The translations under genes and the position numbers were made by a program. This document shows, one piece after another, positions 1-8,138 of a DNA stretch of 64,000 nucleotides. The DNA lies in contig NZ_JAEUAK010000001.1 in assembly GCF_019511345.1 (NCBI RefSeq), positions 620,001 to 684,000 on the forward strand. The letters run 5' to 3'. The notes beneath the pieces were generated by a model that saw only the letters and a program-made list of their open reading frames with translations, ran no database searches and had not been told where the DNA came from. The DNA is from Rhizobium mesosinicum. Its GTDB lineage: Bacteria > Pseudomonadota > Alphaproteobacteria > Rhizobiales > Rhizobiaceae. How positions within the stretch are numbered: position 1 is the first letter of the stretch; each line of letters begins with the position of its first letter.

Positions 1-634
1 AGCTCGCAGCTTCATCCCAGGCGCGGCGGTTGGTGATCTGGCTGCCGGCGGAATAGAGGCGGCCTTCCAGCGTCACGTCAGGCGTCGCGTTGTGCAGGCG
101 CACGGTGTACTTGTCGATGATTTCGATGCCGGCGAGCGCCGGCCACAGACGACGGCCGGTGCCGGGCATGGAAGCCGGCAGTTCCTTGGCGGTCGTCGGC
201 TTGTGATCGTCTTCGAAGATGGTCTTGCCGCCGGCAGGCTCCGTATTGCCGAACACGCGCTCCCTGGAGAAGGAGAAGGCGACGTCCTCGGCGGTCATTT
301 CATCGCCATTGTGGAACTTGACGCCCTGGCGCAGCTTTAGTTCGAGCGTCTTGTCGTCGATGCGCTTCCATTCGGTGGCAAGACCCGGAACCGGGCCCTG
401 GTTGCCCATCCAGTCGCGCAGGATGAGACCTTCCCAGAGGTTGGGGAAGAAGATGCGCTCGCCGACATTGGACTGCTCGTGATAGACGTCGAGCGAATTG
501 TTGTTGGTGATCTTCTGCACGGCGATGGTGACGGAAGGACGCTTGGCCTGGCTGAAGGCCGTGCGCGGCAGAATGAGCGTGCCGGCGGTGGCGCCGAGCA
601 GGCCGAGCGCGCCGCGTCGATTGATCGAAAGCAT
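1..634 (-). CDS. ABC transporter solute-binding protein, family 5, partial
   Basis: Periplasmic binding protein of a peptide/opine-type ABC importer; only the N-terminal ~211 residues are inside the window. The start is MLSINRRGALGLLG with an AAGGAG ribosome site 6-7 nt upstream. A signal peptide with paired arginines and a small-residue/hydrophobic core ends near AFSQA. The mature part carries the family-5 hallmark LRQGVKFHNGDEMTAEDV, the segment that follows the first lobe strand in DppA/OppA-like proteins. Permease and ATPase genes would be expected beyond the left edge. The HAD phosphatase lies upstream on the same strand and the SorC-type regulator is divergent from it, so this transporter is probably the regulator's target. 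Substrate not predictable from this part. Confidence 0.85.
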   Translation of the reverse strand, partial: MLSINRRGALGLLGATAGTLILPRTAFSQAKRPSVTIAVQKITNNNSLDVYHEQSNVGERIFFPNLWEGLILRDWMGNQGPVPGLATEWKRIDDKTLELKLRQGVKFHNGDEMTAEDVAFSFSRERVFGNTEPAGGKTIFEDDHKPTTAKELPASMPGTGRRLWPALAGIEIIDKYTVRLHNATPDVTLEGRLYSAGSQITNRRAWDEAAS

Positions 635-733
635 CGGAAACTCCTTGTGTCTTGACCGGCGGGCTCCCCGGCTCGCGGCCCTGGTTCTTAGGATCGGCTC
701 CATGTCACCCGATTGACGGCTTCATGAAGTTTC

Positions 734-744
734 GGTTACATCAG
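734..744. promoter_or_regulatory. possible SorC-type half-operator
   Basis: GGTTACATCAG, about 100 bp upstream of the binding-protein gene. It repeats the GTTACATC half-site found in the dyad upstream of the regulator at 1538-1571. Inference only. Confidence 0.3.
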
Positions 745-803
745 CCCCTCGCGGAAGCCGCGAAGAGCCATTCCAGCGCGCGAAAACATCCGCCCGCGCG
801 AGA

Positions 804-1523
804 TCAGCTGGCAGTCTCCACCGCCGGTTTCCTTTCAGAAGACGCCTGTTCCTTTTCAGAAGACGAAAGCGCTGCGAGCGCGAGCGCCAGTTCGCCGGCC
901 CCTTCGACCGTCTGCAGAGCCCCGGCCGCCTTCAGCGCCTCGTGACGTCCGCTGCGCGGATCGGCCGGATCGACGAAGCCGATCGCCGCCATGCCGGCGG
1001 CCACCGCACCCCTAACCCCGAGTGCGCTGTCATCGATGACAAGGCAGTGACGCGGCTCGACGCCGAGCTTTGCGGCGCAGTGCAGGAAGAGATCCGGAGC
1101 GGGTTTCGGCCTCGCCACCATCTCTGCGCTGTAGATATGCGGGGCAAATTCGGCCCAGAGGCCGAAGAGACCGAGGCTGCGGCGCAGCCGCTCCAGATCG
1201 CTGTTGGATGCGACGCATTTGCGCAGCTTCAAATCCCCCACCAGCTTTTCCATGCCGGCCATCGGCTGCAGCGAGCGGGAGAATTCATCGTAGAGCGCGC
1301 GACCGGCATCGGCAAAGACCGGGTCGGGATCGGCAAGGCCCAGCTCTTCCCTGCAGAGGCGGCGGGCCGCCTCGCCCGAAAGACCGGTGAAGCGGCGGTG
1401 AACCTCGGCATGGCTCAAGGAAATACCGGCGCGCTCAAGGGCCTTCGCCAGCATGCCGCTCGCCATCGGCTCGCTGTCGATCAATACGCCATCGCAATCG
1501 AAGATCAGAAGTTCTATCGTCAT
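804..1523 (-). CDS. HAD-superfamily hydrolase, phosphoglycolate phosphatase/beta-phosphoglucomutase type
   Basis: Small soluble phosphatase of HAD subfamily IA, 239 residues. Motif I is FDCDGVLIDSEP at residues 8-19 (nucleophile Asp and the acid/base Asp two residues on); the helical cap follows. Motif II is the VASNSD segment near residue 108, motif III the Lys in ARPKPAPDLF, and motif IV the DDSALGV acidic pair. Such proteins dephosphorylate small sugar phosphates or 2-phosphoglycolate; the substrate cannot be told here. It is divergent from the SorC regulator and upstream of a family-5 binding protein on the same strand, so it may act on the imported compound after phosphorylation. Confidence 0.85.
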   Translation of the reverse strand: MTIELLIFDCDGVLIDSEPMASGMLAKALERAGISLSHAEVHRRFTGLSGEAARRLCREELGLADPDPVFADAGRALYDEFSRSLQPMAGMEKLVGDLKLRKCVASNSDLERLRRSLGLFGLWAEFAPHIYSAEMVARPKPAPDLFLHCAAKLGVEPRHCLVIDDSALGVRGAVAAGMAAIGFVDPADPRSGRHEALKAAGALQTVEGAGELALALAALSSSEKEQASSERKPAVETAS

Positions 1524-1537
1524 GCCAACGGCATTAC

Positions 1538-1571
1538 GTTACATTTGTTACATCTATGTGATGTTTGTAAC
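1538..1571. promoter_or_regulatory. dyad operator between HAD gene and SorC regulator
   Basis: Intergenic stretch with two direct GTTACAT copies (1538-1544, 1547-1553) and an inverted partner: ACATC-N5-GATGT centred near 1557, and GTTACA (1547) with TGTAAC (1566-1571). It sits between divergent genes, as expected for an autoregulatory site. Confidence 0.5.
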
Positions 1572-1596
1572 CCCTGTGAATTCGGGACGAAGATTT

Positions 1597-2532
1597 ATGG
1601 ATTTTAGTGAGCTGAAAATCCGGGCGGCATGGCTCTACCACGTGGAGGGATTGACCCAGGCGCAGATCGCCGAGCGCATGAACCTCACCCGCCGCAGGGT
1701 CAACGAGTTTCTGGCCGCAGCTCTTGAGGAAGGCATCGTCAGGGTCAGCTTCGCCTCGCCGCTTGCCGCCGGCATGGAGCTCGAGTCGCGACTGCAGGAA
1801 CGTTTCGGCCTGGAGGCGGCGATCGTCGTTCCGACGCCTGCCGATCCCCAGCTTCTGCACCAGGCGGTCGGCCGCGGTGCCGCCGCCTATCTCGACCGGC
1901 TGATCCAGGCCCGCAAGCCCCGCTCCATCGGCGTCGGCTGGGGGGCGACGCTCAGGGAAACCGTCATTCACATGACGCCGGCAAACGAGCCCGAGATCGA
2001 GCTGCGCTCGATGATGGGCGGGCTGACGCGCGGTTCGGAGATCAGCACGTTCGAGATCGTGCGCGCCTTCGCGCAGGTCCTGAAGGCGCAATGCCATTAT
2101 TTCGCAGCGCCGATCTATGCGGAAAGCCCGCAATCACGCGAGGCGATCATCTCGCAATCGGTCTTCGAGCGGATCTTCCGGCAGACCTGCGAGGTCGATA
2201 TTTCCTATCTGAGCGTCGGCGATATGACGCGGCAATCCCTGCAGGTGCGCTACGGCCTGCCGCCCGGAACCGATGTCGGCGACCTCATCGCCGCCGGCGC
2301 CGTCGGCGATCTGCTCGGCCGCTATATCGACGCCGAGGGCCGCCCCGTCGCCCATCCGCTGAACGCCCAGGTGCTCGCCCCCGATCTTTCCGACTACCGC
2401 AAGATCCCCTGCCGCATCGTCGCCTCCGGCGGCGCCCACAAACACGCCATCCTCAGCGCCACCATCCGCGCCGGCCTGGCGACGGCGCTGGTGACGGACG
2501 AGGAGAGCGCGAGGATGCTGCTGGCGGGGTGA
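1597..2532 (+). CDS. SorC/DeoR-family sugar-binding transcriptional regulator
   Basis: Effector-responsive DNA-binding protein, 311 residues, the usual SorC-family length. The frame is open further upstream, but the ATG at 1597 is preferred: it follows a GGGACGAAG ribosome site and gives a normal family N terminus (MDFSELKIRAAWLYHVEG). The helix-turn-helix is the LTQAQIAERMNLTRRRVNEFL segment (residues ~20-40). The rest is a NagB-like sugar-phosphate-binding domain, with GVGWGATLRE and MMGGLTRG loops and a closing SGGAHKHAIL segment. It lies divergent from the HAD phosphatase and binding-protein genes, which it probably controls through the dyad at 1538-1571. Confidence 0.85.
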   Translation: MDFSELKIRAAWLYHVEGLTQAQIAERMNLTRRRVNEFLAAALEEGIVRVSFASPLAAGMELESRLQERFGLEAAIVVPTPADPQLLHQAVGRGAAAYLDRLIQARKPRSIGVGWGATLRETVIHMTPANEPEIELRSMMGGLTRGSEISTFEIVRAFAQVLKAQCHYFAAPIYAESPQSREAIISQSVFERIFRQTCEVDISYLSVGDMTRQSLQVRYGLPPGTDVGDLIAAGAVGDLLGRYIDAEGRPVAHPLNAQVLAPDLSDYRKIPCRIVASGGAHKHAILSATIRAGLATALVTDEESARMLLAG

Positions 2533-2685
2533 TGATGCGAAGTGCGCCCGCACGAGGATAACAGCTGGCTTGGGGGTCGCAGACAAATAGTTACCATCGC
2601 TCCACACGAAGTAAGGAAGAACTCAGTTAACTGCCAAACGACATGAGCCCCATTCTGCGAACGAACATGACGTGGCGCGAACGTT

Positions 2686-4647
2686 TCAGTGTGCGACGCC
2701 TGGTTCTCCGTGTGCCCTCACGATGGCGTCCGCTTCCTTGCCGTACAGCTCCTCGAAGTGATCGAAGGTCTTGGAGAAATAACCAATGCCCTGCGTCGCC
2801 GAGCGTAGCGCCCGCGCCAGATCGTCAAGTGCGCCGCCCGGAATAAGGGCCCGGAAGATGTCCCATCCCTTGGCGGTTTCATCCCGGTCGAAGCCGAGAA
2901 CCTGACCCTTGAGAGCCGAGACGATTTGGACGAGGCTGCCGGAATAGATCGACGGAATGTGGATTTCGCTGCGGAAGACCGGTTGCATTAACACGGCCGA
3001 TCCTTCGGAAAGCGCCTGTCGCACTCCCATTTTCGACGCAGTCCTGAAGGCGTGTTCCGAGCTGTCGACGGCATGGTGCTGACCATCGAACAGGGTCACT
3101 CCGACATCGATGACCTGGAAGCCGAGCGGCCCTTTCTCCATCGCTTCGCGCGCGCCTGCTTCGACGGCAGGGATATAGTTGCGCGGGACGACGCCACCCT
3201 TGACGGTTTCGCTGAAGGTAAAGCCCCGGCCGCGCTCGTTGGGGCGAATGCTCAGCTTCACATCCGCGAATTGCCCGGCACCGCCGGTCTGTTTGCGATG
3301 CCGGTAGTGAACCTCGGAGGGCTTCGCGATCGTTTCGCGGTAGATCGGGCTGGGCGTTCGATCGGTTACGTCGATGTGGAAGACGTCGGACAGGGTTCGG
3401 CAGAGATCGCGCAGATGTACCGGACCCTGGGCGCGGACGAGCTGTGCGCCAGTGCCTTCCTCCTGCAAAACGACAAGACCACGATCCGTCTCGGCAAGTT
3501 TTGCCAGCGTTTCGGAAAGCTTGTTTTCATCGCGTACGCTGCCCGGGACCAGGATCCTTTCAAGCATCGGCGTAGGTGGCTCGGTCCATTCGGGTGGGGC
3601 GACCGCCCCGTCCGATGTCAACAGCGACGGGACGGGCAAGTGGTCGGACTTGACCGTTGCGAAGACATCCCCCGGTGCAGGCACGATCGCCGAGCTGGAC
3701 CGTCCGTTTGCGGGATCCTGCACGGCACCGAGGCTGGAGCCGCCCAGTAATGCGCCTTGCCGCAGTCCCTCACCAAACGCACGCACCAAAACCGTCTTGC
3801 CGATATTCTGACGATGGTAGGCGTGGAAGCCCACGGCGGTCAGCTTGTTTTCATCGACATTGCCCGCACGAGCCAGGCGCTGTCGAAGAACCCCCACCGG
3901 CGGCGCCTCGTGGCGCAGCGCCTTCATCAGCCTCATCATGCCGTTGCCGTGACTTGCGGCACCGATCAGGACTGGAATAATCCTGTTTTCCCTGAGAACC
4001 CGCGATGAAATGGCATAGAGAGCGTCGCTGGGCGGTTCCCGGTCTTCGATCAGTTCCTCGAGAAGCCAGTCATCGAATTCGGACAGATGTTCCAGGAGTT
4101 CGGTGCGCGCTTCGTGCTCGCGCTCGGCGGCGCTTTCGGGGATTGCGATCAGTGATGAAGTCTGCCCTTCCCGGTAGCGCCACGCCCGTTCCGAAATCAG
4201 ATCACAACTGCCTATGATCCTGTCTCCCTCGCGGATCGGGATCTGGCGAAGCAAAAGCGTGTGGTTGGCGTAGTCTTGAAGCGCGGCGATCACATCTCGT
4301 AGCCGCCCCCTCGGTTCATCCATCCGATTGACGAAGAGGATGCAAGGCGTCCCCGAGGCTTCGACTACCCGCAGATAGGGCGCGGCGAGCACAGCCTCCT
4401 CGGGTGCCGATGAAACGCACAGGATGCAGGCGTCGCTGGCAAGAAGCGCGTGCTGCACGTGCGCCAACGCTTCGCTCAGTCCTGGCGCATCCAGCGCACA
4501 CCACGCCTCGTTTCCAAAGGTGAATTCTGTGAGGTTCAATCCATAAGGGGACGTGGATTTTCTCGGCGCCCCCTCCAGGGAACCGAGCTTTTCCACGACT
4601 GTTGATTTTCCGGTCTGCGAGGGTCCAAGCACGGTAAAGCAGCGCAT
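2686..4647 (-). CDS. elongation factor G-like GTPase (atypical paralogue)
   Basis: EF-G-fold protein of 653 residues, shorter than canonical EF-G (~700). Start chosen at MRCFTVLGPS because GGAGG lies 7 nt upstream; an ATG two codons earlier is too close to it. P-loop GPSQTGKST; G3 reads DAPGLSE instead of DTPGH, so the catalytic His is absent; G4 reads NRMD instead of NKMD. Switch I lacks the canonical RGITI sequence. Domain IV is clear (GGVVPRNYIPAVEAGAREAM), followed by a domain V-like C terminus. It is isolated, with no ribosomal protein or tuf gene nearby, so it is unlikely to be the housekeeping fusA. It may be a slow-GTPase, ribosome-recycling or stress paralogue (EF-G2/EF4-like behaviour is speculative). 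Confidence 0.85.
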   Translation of the reverse strand: MRCFTVLGPSQTGKSTVVEKLGSLEGAPRKSTSPYGLNLTEFTFGNEAWCALDAPGLSEALAHVQHALLASDACILCVSSAPEEAVLAAPYLRVVEASGTPCILFVNRMDEPRGRLRDVIAALQDYANHTLLLRQIPIREGDRIIGSCDLISERAWRYREGQTSSLIAIPESAAEREHEARTELLEHLSEFDDWLLEELIEDREPPSDALYAISSRVLRENRIIPVLIGAASHGNGMMRLMKALRHEAPPVGVLRQRLARAGNVDENKLTAVGFHAYHRQNIGKTVLVRAFGEGLRQGALLGGSSLGAVQDPANGRSSSAIVPAPGDVFATVKSDHLPVPSLLTSDGAVAPPEWTEPPTPMLERILVPGSVRDENKLSETLAKLAETDRGLVVLQEEGTGAQLVRAQGPVHLRDLCRTLSDVFHIDVTDRTPSPIYRETIAKPSEVHYRHRKQTGGAGQFADVKLSIRPNERGRGFTFSETVKGGVVPRNYIPAVEAGAREAMEKGPLGFQVIDVGVTLFDGQHHAVDSSEHAFRTASKMGVRQALSEGSAVLMQPVFRSEIHIPSIYSGSLVQIVSALKGQVLGFDRDETAKGWDIFRALIPGGALDDLARALRSATQGIGYFSKTFDHFEELYGKEADAIVRAHGEPGVAH

Positions 4648-4674
4648 CGGCATTCCTCCAACTGCCATAAACAC

Positions 4675-5046
4675 AATTTTCAGCCATCATAGGATGCCCT
4701 GAACCGCTGCAAGGCGCCAGAGGTGTTCAGTTTCACAACGCTTTGACCTGCAGACAGGAGCTCTTCTCGGATTTCCAACAGGGCTGCAGACGCATCCAAA
4801 ACGATCCATCCAGAGACTCTGAAGCTACAATTAGCCATGAACTTGCGCGCTGCTGCGCCATCCGGGAAGCAGCGCAAGCTTACGTCGACTGGCTGTCTAC
4901 GCCACTTGATGGCCGCCTGCGGCGGCGTTGCGCTAATACGTGGCCGCGCTGGGTGGGCGGCTTTCGCCCACTAGATTAAGATCCCTCTTCGCTGTACAGC
5001 GAGAAGGGTATTTTGGTCATCGAGCCCATTTCTTTCAGGTGCAATT
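4675..5046. other. intergenic region without a recognisable gene
   Basis: About 370 bp between the EF-G-like gene (minus) and the deoxyribosyltransferase (plus). Short open frames here have no ribosome site and no recognisable protein. The only structured element is the inverted repeat at 4983-5008. Confidence 0.5.
4983..5008. repeat. imperfect inverted repeat
   Basis: CCCTCTTCGCTGTACAGCGAGAAGGG, a 26-bp near-palindrome with two mismatched positions per arm, about 40 bp upstream of the deoxyribosyltransferase start. Could be an operator or a terminator-like hairpin. Confidence 0.4.
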
Positions 5047-5616
5047 ATGACAAAAAAAGTTTATCTGGCCGGTCCCGAGGTCTTCCTTCCCAACGCCCGT
5101 GAGATGCTCGACCGCAAGGCAGCACTTGCCCGTGAGGCGGGATTTTTCCCGCTTTCGCCCGGCGATCTGGAAATCCCGCATACGAACTCGAAGCGCGAGC
5201 GGGCCGCGGCGATAAACGCGGTGGACGAGAGGATGATGATCGAGGCTGATGCGATCATCGCCAATCTGACGCCATTTCGCGGCATTGCCGCCGATACAGG
5301 GACGGCCTTCGAACTCGGCTTTATGTGCGCAAGCGGTAAGCCTGTATTCGCCTACACGAATGTGGCCCGCGATCACAGCGGACGAGTGAGCGATCTTTAT
5401 GACGGGGCCGTCGCGTATGATGCTGAAGGTCGACTGCGAGACCCGAACGGAATTGCAGTCGAGGATTTTGGCCTGGCTGACAATCTCATGCTGCACGCCG
5501 GGATCGAGCGGCGCGGTGGCGTCCTCATCATCGGAGACGCGCGGCCGGATGCGCTCTATACGGACCTTGCCGCGTTCAAGACGTGTCTTGCCGTCGCCGT
5601 TGAGAAGCTGCGCTAG
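5047..5616 (+). CDS. nucleoside 2-deoxyribosyltransferase
   Basis: Cytoplasmic enzyme that swaps the base of 2'-deoxynucleosides (or cleaves the glycosidic bond), used in nucleoside salvage. 189 residues. The N terminus KKVYLAGPEVF is the family's first strand with the substrate loop, and DTGTAFELGFM (residues ~80-90) holds the catalytic Glu nucleophile after the conserved acidic residues that bind deoxyribose. NLTPFRG is the usual loop before it. It appears monocistronic and is followed about 170 bp later by the K+ channel gene on the same strand. It shares the Rossmann-like fold with other DRTase-like hydrolases, so base-hydrolase activity is an alternative. Confidence 0.88.
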   Translation: MTKKVYLAGPEVFLPNAREMLDRKAALAREAGFFPLSPGDLEIPHTNSKRERAAAINAVDERMMIEADAIIANLTPFRGIAADTGTAFELGFMCASGKPVFAYTNVARDHSGRVSDLYDGAVAYDAEGRLRDPNGIAVEDFGLADNLMLHAGIERRGGVLIIGDARPDALYTDLAAFKTCLAVAVEKLR

Positions 5617-5790
5617 GGAGGTACCGCGCCCCTCACCCTCCGGGAGCCTGGTTCGGCGGCCCCCTCGACCCCTTTTCGGCGCAAAGTCCGAATTCTTTGA
5701 TGCGAAGACAGATTGCATCAGTCCCCGTTCCCTTGCGTGTGGCCCGAACGTATCTATTGTCGACGAATGTCGGGCGGTTGGGAGTGTGTA

Positions 5791-6858
5791 ATGTCGGCAG
5801 TGCCTTTCTCAAAGATTTCGACGCCGCTCAACGCGCTGCTGGCTGCAATCGGTCTCCTGGTCGTTGCCGCACTGACAACCGAGGGCCTGACTGGACAGGA
5901 GAGGCTTGCCTATGAGCTGCTCCTTGCGGCAATTTGGCTGGCCTATGTCCTCCAATTGAGCGGCACATTGCTTTCACGGCGACACCGCTTGTCGGGCAGC
6001 ATGCCGGCCCTCCTGATCGATTTGCTCGCGGTTCTGGTTCCGGCTGCTGCATTCTTGTTCGTTGGCTCCCGTGACCGAAACCTTTTTTGCGCCATCTGGC
6101 TTCTCAAGCCGTTGCGCGACTCGAGTTTTTTCAGGCTGCTGGCAAAAGTGGTCGCGAATGAATCGCGCAATCTGCTTGGCGTGACATCGGTATTCGGCAT
6201 CGTTCTTTTTGGCGCTGCGTTGGCCGGTTATATCATCGAGCGAGACGTCCAGCCCGATACGTTCGGCAGCATTCCGCAGGCGATGTGGTGGGCGGTCGTG
6301 ACGCTGTCGACGACCGGCTATGGTGACGAAATCCCGCAGAGCCTTGCAGGCCGAGTTCTGGCCGGACTGGTGATGATGAGCGGGATCGGTATTTTCGCAC
6401 TTTGGGCCGGCATCCTCGCCACCGGCTTCTACGAAGAGGTTCGCCGCCGAGACTTCGTTCGCAACTGGCAATTGGTCGCTGCCGTACCTCTGTTCCAGAA
6501 GCTTGGTTCCGCTGCACTGATCGAGATCGTTCGGGCGTTGCGACCGCGTATTGTCCCCGCAGGTGCCGTGATCTGCCGCAAGGGCGATGCTGGCGATCAG
6601 ATGTTCTTCATTGTCGAGGGACGGGTCACCGTGGCGACACCCGACCATCCAGTGGAACTCGGTGCCGGAAACTTCTTCGGCGAGATGGCGCTGATCAGCG
6701 GCGAACCGCGCTCAGCGACGGTCAGCGCAGCAACCGAGGTATCGCTGCTGTCGCTCTACGCCGTGGATTTCCAGATGTTGTCGAGCAGTAGTCCGGAGAT
6801 CGCCGAGACCATCCGAAAGACGGCGCTGGAGCGGCGGGGCGGGCCGCCGAAGGAATAA
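5791..6858 (+). CDS. cyclic-nucleotide-gated potassium channel, MlotiK1 type
   Basis: Inner-membrane K+ channel regulated by cAMP, 355 residues, the same length I recall for Mesorhizobium MlotiK1. The frame opens earlier (5713), but ATG 5791 has GGGAG 7 nt upstream and matches the family start. Six transmembrane segments: S1-S4 lie in residues ~15-130, then the pore helix and filter WAVVTLSTTGYGDEIPQ (TTGYGD filter) and S6 VMMSGIGIFALWAGI. A short linker (EEVRRRDFVRNWQLVAAVPLFQKLG) leads directly into the cyclic-nucleotide-binding domain, with the phosphate-binding cassette FFGEMALISGEPRSATV. MlotiK1 likewise has a short linker instead of a long C-linker. Very confident of the family; physiological role is unknown even in model rhizobia. 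Confidence 0.95.
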   Translation: MSAVPFSKISTPLNALLAAIGLLVVAALTTEGLTGQERLAYELLLAAIWLAYVLQLSGTLLSRRHRLSGSMPALLIDLLAVLVPAAAFLFVGSRDRNLFCAIWLLKPLRDSSFFRLLAKVVANESRNLLGVTSVFGIVLFGAALAGYIIERDVQPDTFGSIPQAMWWAVVTLSTTGYGDEIPQSLAGRVLAGLVMMSGIGIFALWAGILATGFYEEVRRRDFVRNWQLVAAVPLFQKLGSAALIEIVRALRPRIVPAGAVICRKGDAGDQMFFIVEGRVTVATPDHPVELGAGNFFGEMALISGEPRSATVSAATEVSLLSLYAVDFQMLSSSSPEIAETIRKTALERRGGPPKE

Positions 6859-7083
6859 TCCAACTTGATGCTGCGGCATTGCCGCGGTCGTCGTACTGAG
6901 AAATAGTCGCGGTCTGCCGACAGAGGAAAAGATCCAGACGGCTGTTGGGGGAGACGATCGAGGCGAGGCCGCTCCGGTTAGACATGCCGTAGAGGGAGCG
7001 CCAGCAGCGGTCGGGATAGGGACTCGCAATGGCGGCTCTCCTGCGGTTTCAATCGCACCTGTCAAACGGCTCGTTCCTGGTGT

Positions 7084-7258
7084 TCAGCGTGGCCCTGAAA
7101 GCGTCGCGCCGCCCAACGTCGTCAGCCGCCCCTTGGCCGCCTGCGGTCACCGTGATCCTGTCACCGCGACGGACCACCATCATCTGCCGCGCTTCGAAGT
7201 CCTGGCGGCCGATCGAGATAGAGCCTTCGACGATTGCGAATACGATCTTCAGTTCACG
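7084..7258 (-). pseudogene. remnant of a pirin-family (cupin) gene
   Basis: The minus strand reads a cupin C-terminal piece, LKIVFAIVEGSISIG then MMVVRRGDRITVTAGGQGA, and after a frame change the pirin signature LGGATLSGPR followed at once by a stop. Upstream parts are missing or broken by stops. This is the tail of a pirin/YhaK-like gene that has suffered truncation and a frameshift near 7126-7140. Confidence 0.55.
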
Positions 7259-7362
7259 CGTGCTTGCGCCCTCGCCCGCGTGCCGCGCTCACCACGTCCC
7301 AGCGGGCGAGGTCGCTGGATTTTGTACAGTAGCAGACAGAAAGCGCTGTCCGTCGGTGCGTG

Positions 7363-7387
7363 GGAACAAGAACGCGATTCTCAGGTT
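7363..7387 (+). promoter_or_regulatory. EcfG-type stress promoter, near consensus
   Basis: GGAAC-N16-GGTT, 36 bp upstream of the YciE/YciF gene. The alphaproteobacterial general-stress sigma consensus is GGAAC-N16/17-CGTT; one base differs in the -10 element. Confidence 0.5.
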
Positions 7388-7422
7388 AAGTGGAGGCAAA
7401 TCCAACTTCAAAAGGAAAGACT

Positions 7423-7935
7423 ATGGCAGAGAGTGAAACCCGCGACGTGTTCATCGTCGGCCTGAGGAACGCCCACGCGATGGAAAACCAGGCTCTCAGC
7501 ATCATGAAGCCGCAGCTCAGCCGGATAGAGAACTATCCGGAAGTAGCCGAGAAGCTCGGCCATCACATCACCGAGACAGAAGGCCAGATCCGCCGCATCG
7601 AGGAGATTCTGGCAGGCCTTGACGAGGACCACTCGACGCTGAAGGACATGGCTCTGTCCATCACGGGTTCTATGGCTGCACTGGGGCATACCGTGGCGGG
7701 TGACGAGATCCTGAAGAATTCATTCGCCAATTTCGCGTTCGAGAACTACGAGGTCGCGGCATACAAGTCGCTGCTGACTGTCGCGGAAGCTGGAGGCTTC
7801 ATGGCAGCCGTCGCCGGACTGAAGGCGAACCTTGCCGAAGAAGAAGCAATGGCTAGCTGGCTCGACTCACAGGTCACGCTGCTGACGCAGAAGTTTCTGT
7901 CGCTGCGGGTATCGGGCAGAACCGCAAAGGTCTGA
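7423..7935 (+). CDS. YciE/YciF (DUF892) ferritin-like protein
   Basis: Four-helix ferritin-like protein of 170 residues, a family induced by osmotic, oxidative and general stress. ATG 7423 (MAESETRDVF) is preferred over an in-frame GTG 33 bp earlier because AAAGGAAAG lies just upstream. Helix pairs carry the expected acidic/His positions: HAMENQALSIMKPQLSR (first), HHITETEGQIRRIEEIL (second), then NFAFENYEVAAYKSLLTVAEAGG and LAEEEAMASWLDSQV. These E/H patterns suggest a di-metal site; the biochemical activity of the family is poorly defined. A related domain is fused to Mn-catalase at 24521-25789. Confidence 0.88.
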   Translation: MAESETRDVFIVGLRNAHAMENQALSIMKPQLSRIENYPEVAEKLGHHITETEGQIRRIEEILAGLDEDHSTLKDMALSITGSMAALGHTVAGDEILKNSFANFAFENYEVAAYKSLLTVAEAGGFMAAVAGLKANLAEEEAMASWLDSQVTLLTQKFLSLRVSGRTAKV

Positions 7936-8138
7936 CTGTCTTCCAGCGAACGACGAAGGGCGCATTGCTCAGGCACGTTCGGAACCGAGCGCGCAGCATC
8001 TGCTTAAGGCTCCGCGCGCAAAGAACCCCGAAGACGGGCGAAGCTTTGCCGCTTCAGATCAAGGGATCTCTGGGCGGCCGTTCGCGACCTGCATCAAAGT
8101 CGTAACGACACTAACCTTAGGTGATCGGCAAGGTGACC

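Noticed and set aside
7980..8005. GGAAC-N16-GCTT as another EcfG promoter before the esterase
   Set aside because: The -10 part does not match and the spacing to the start is long.
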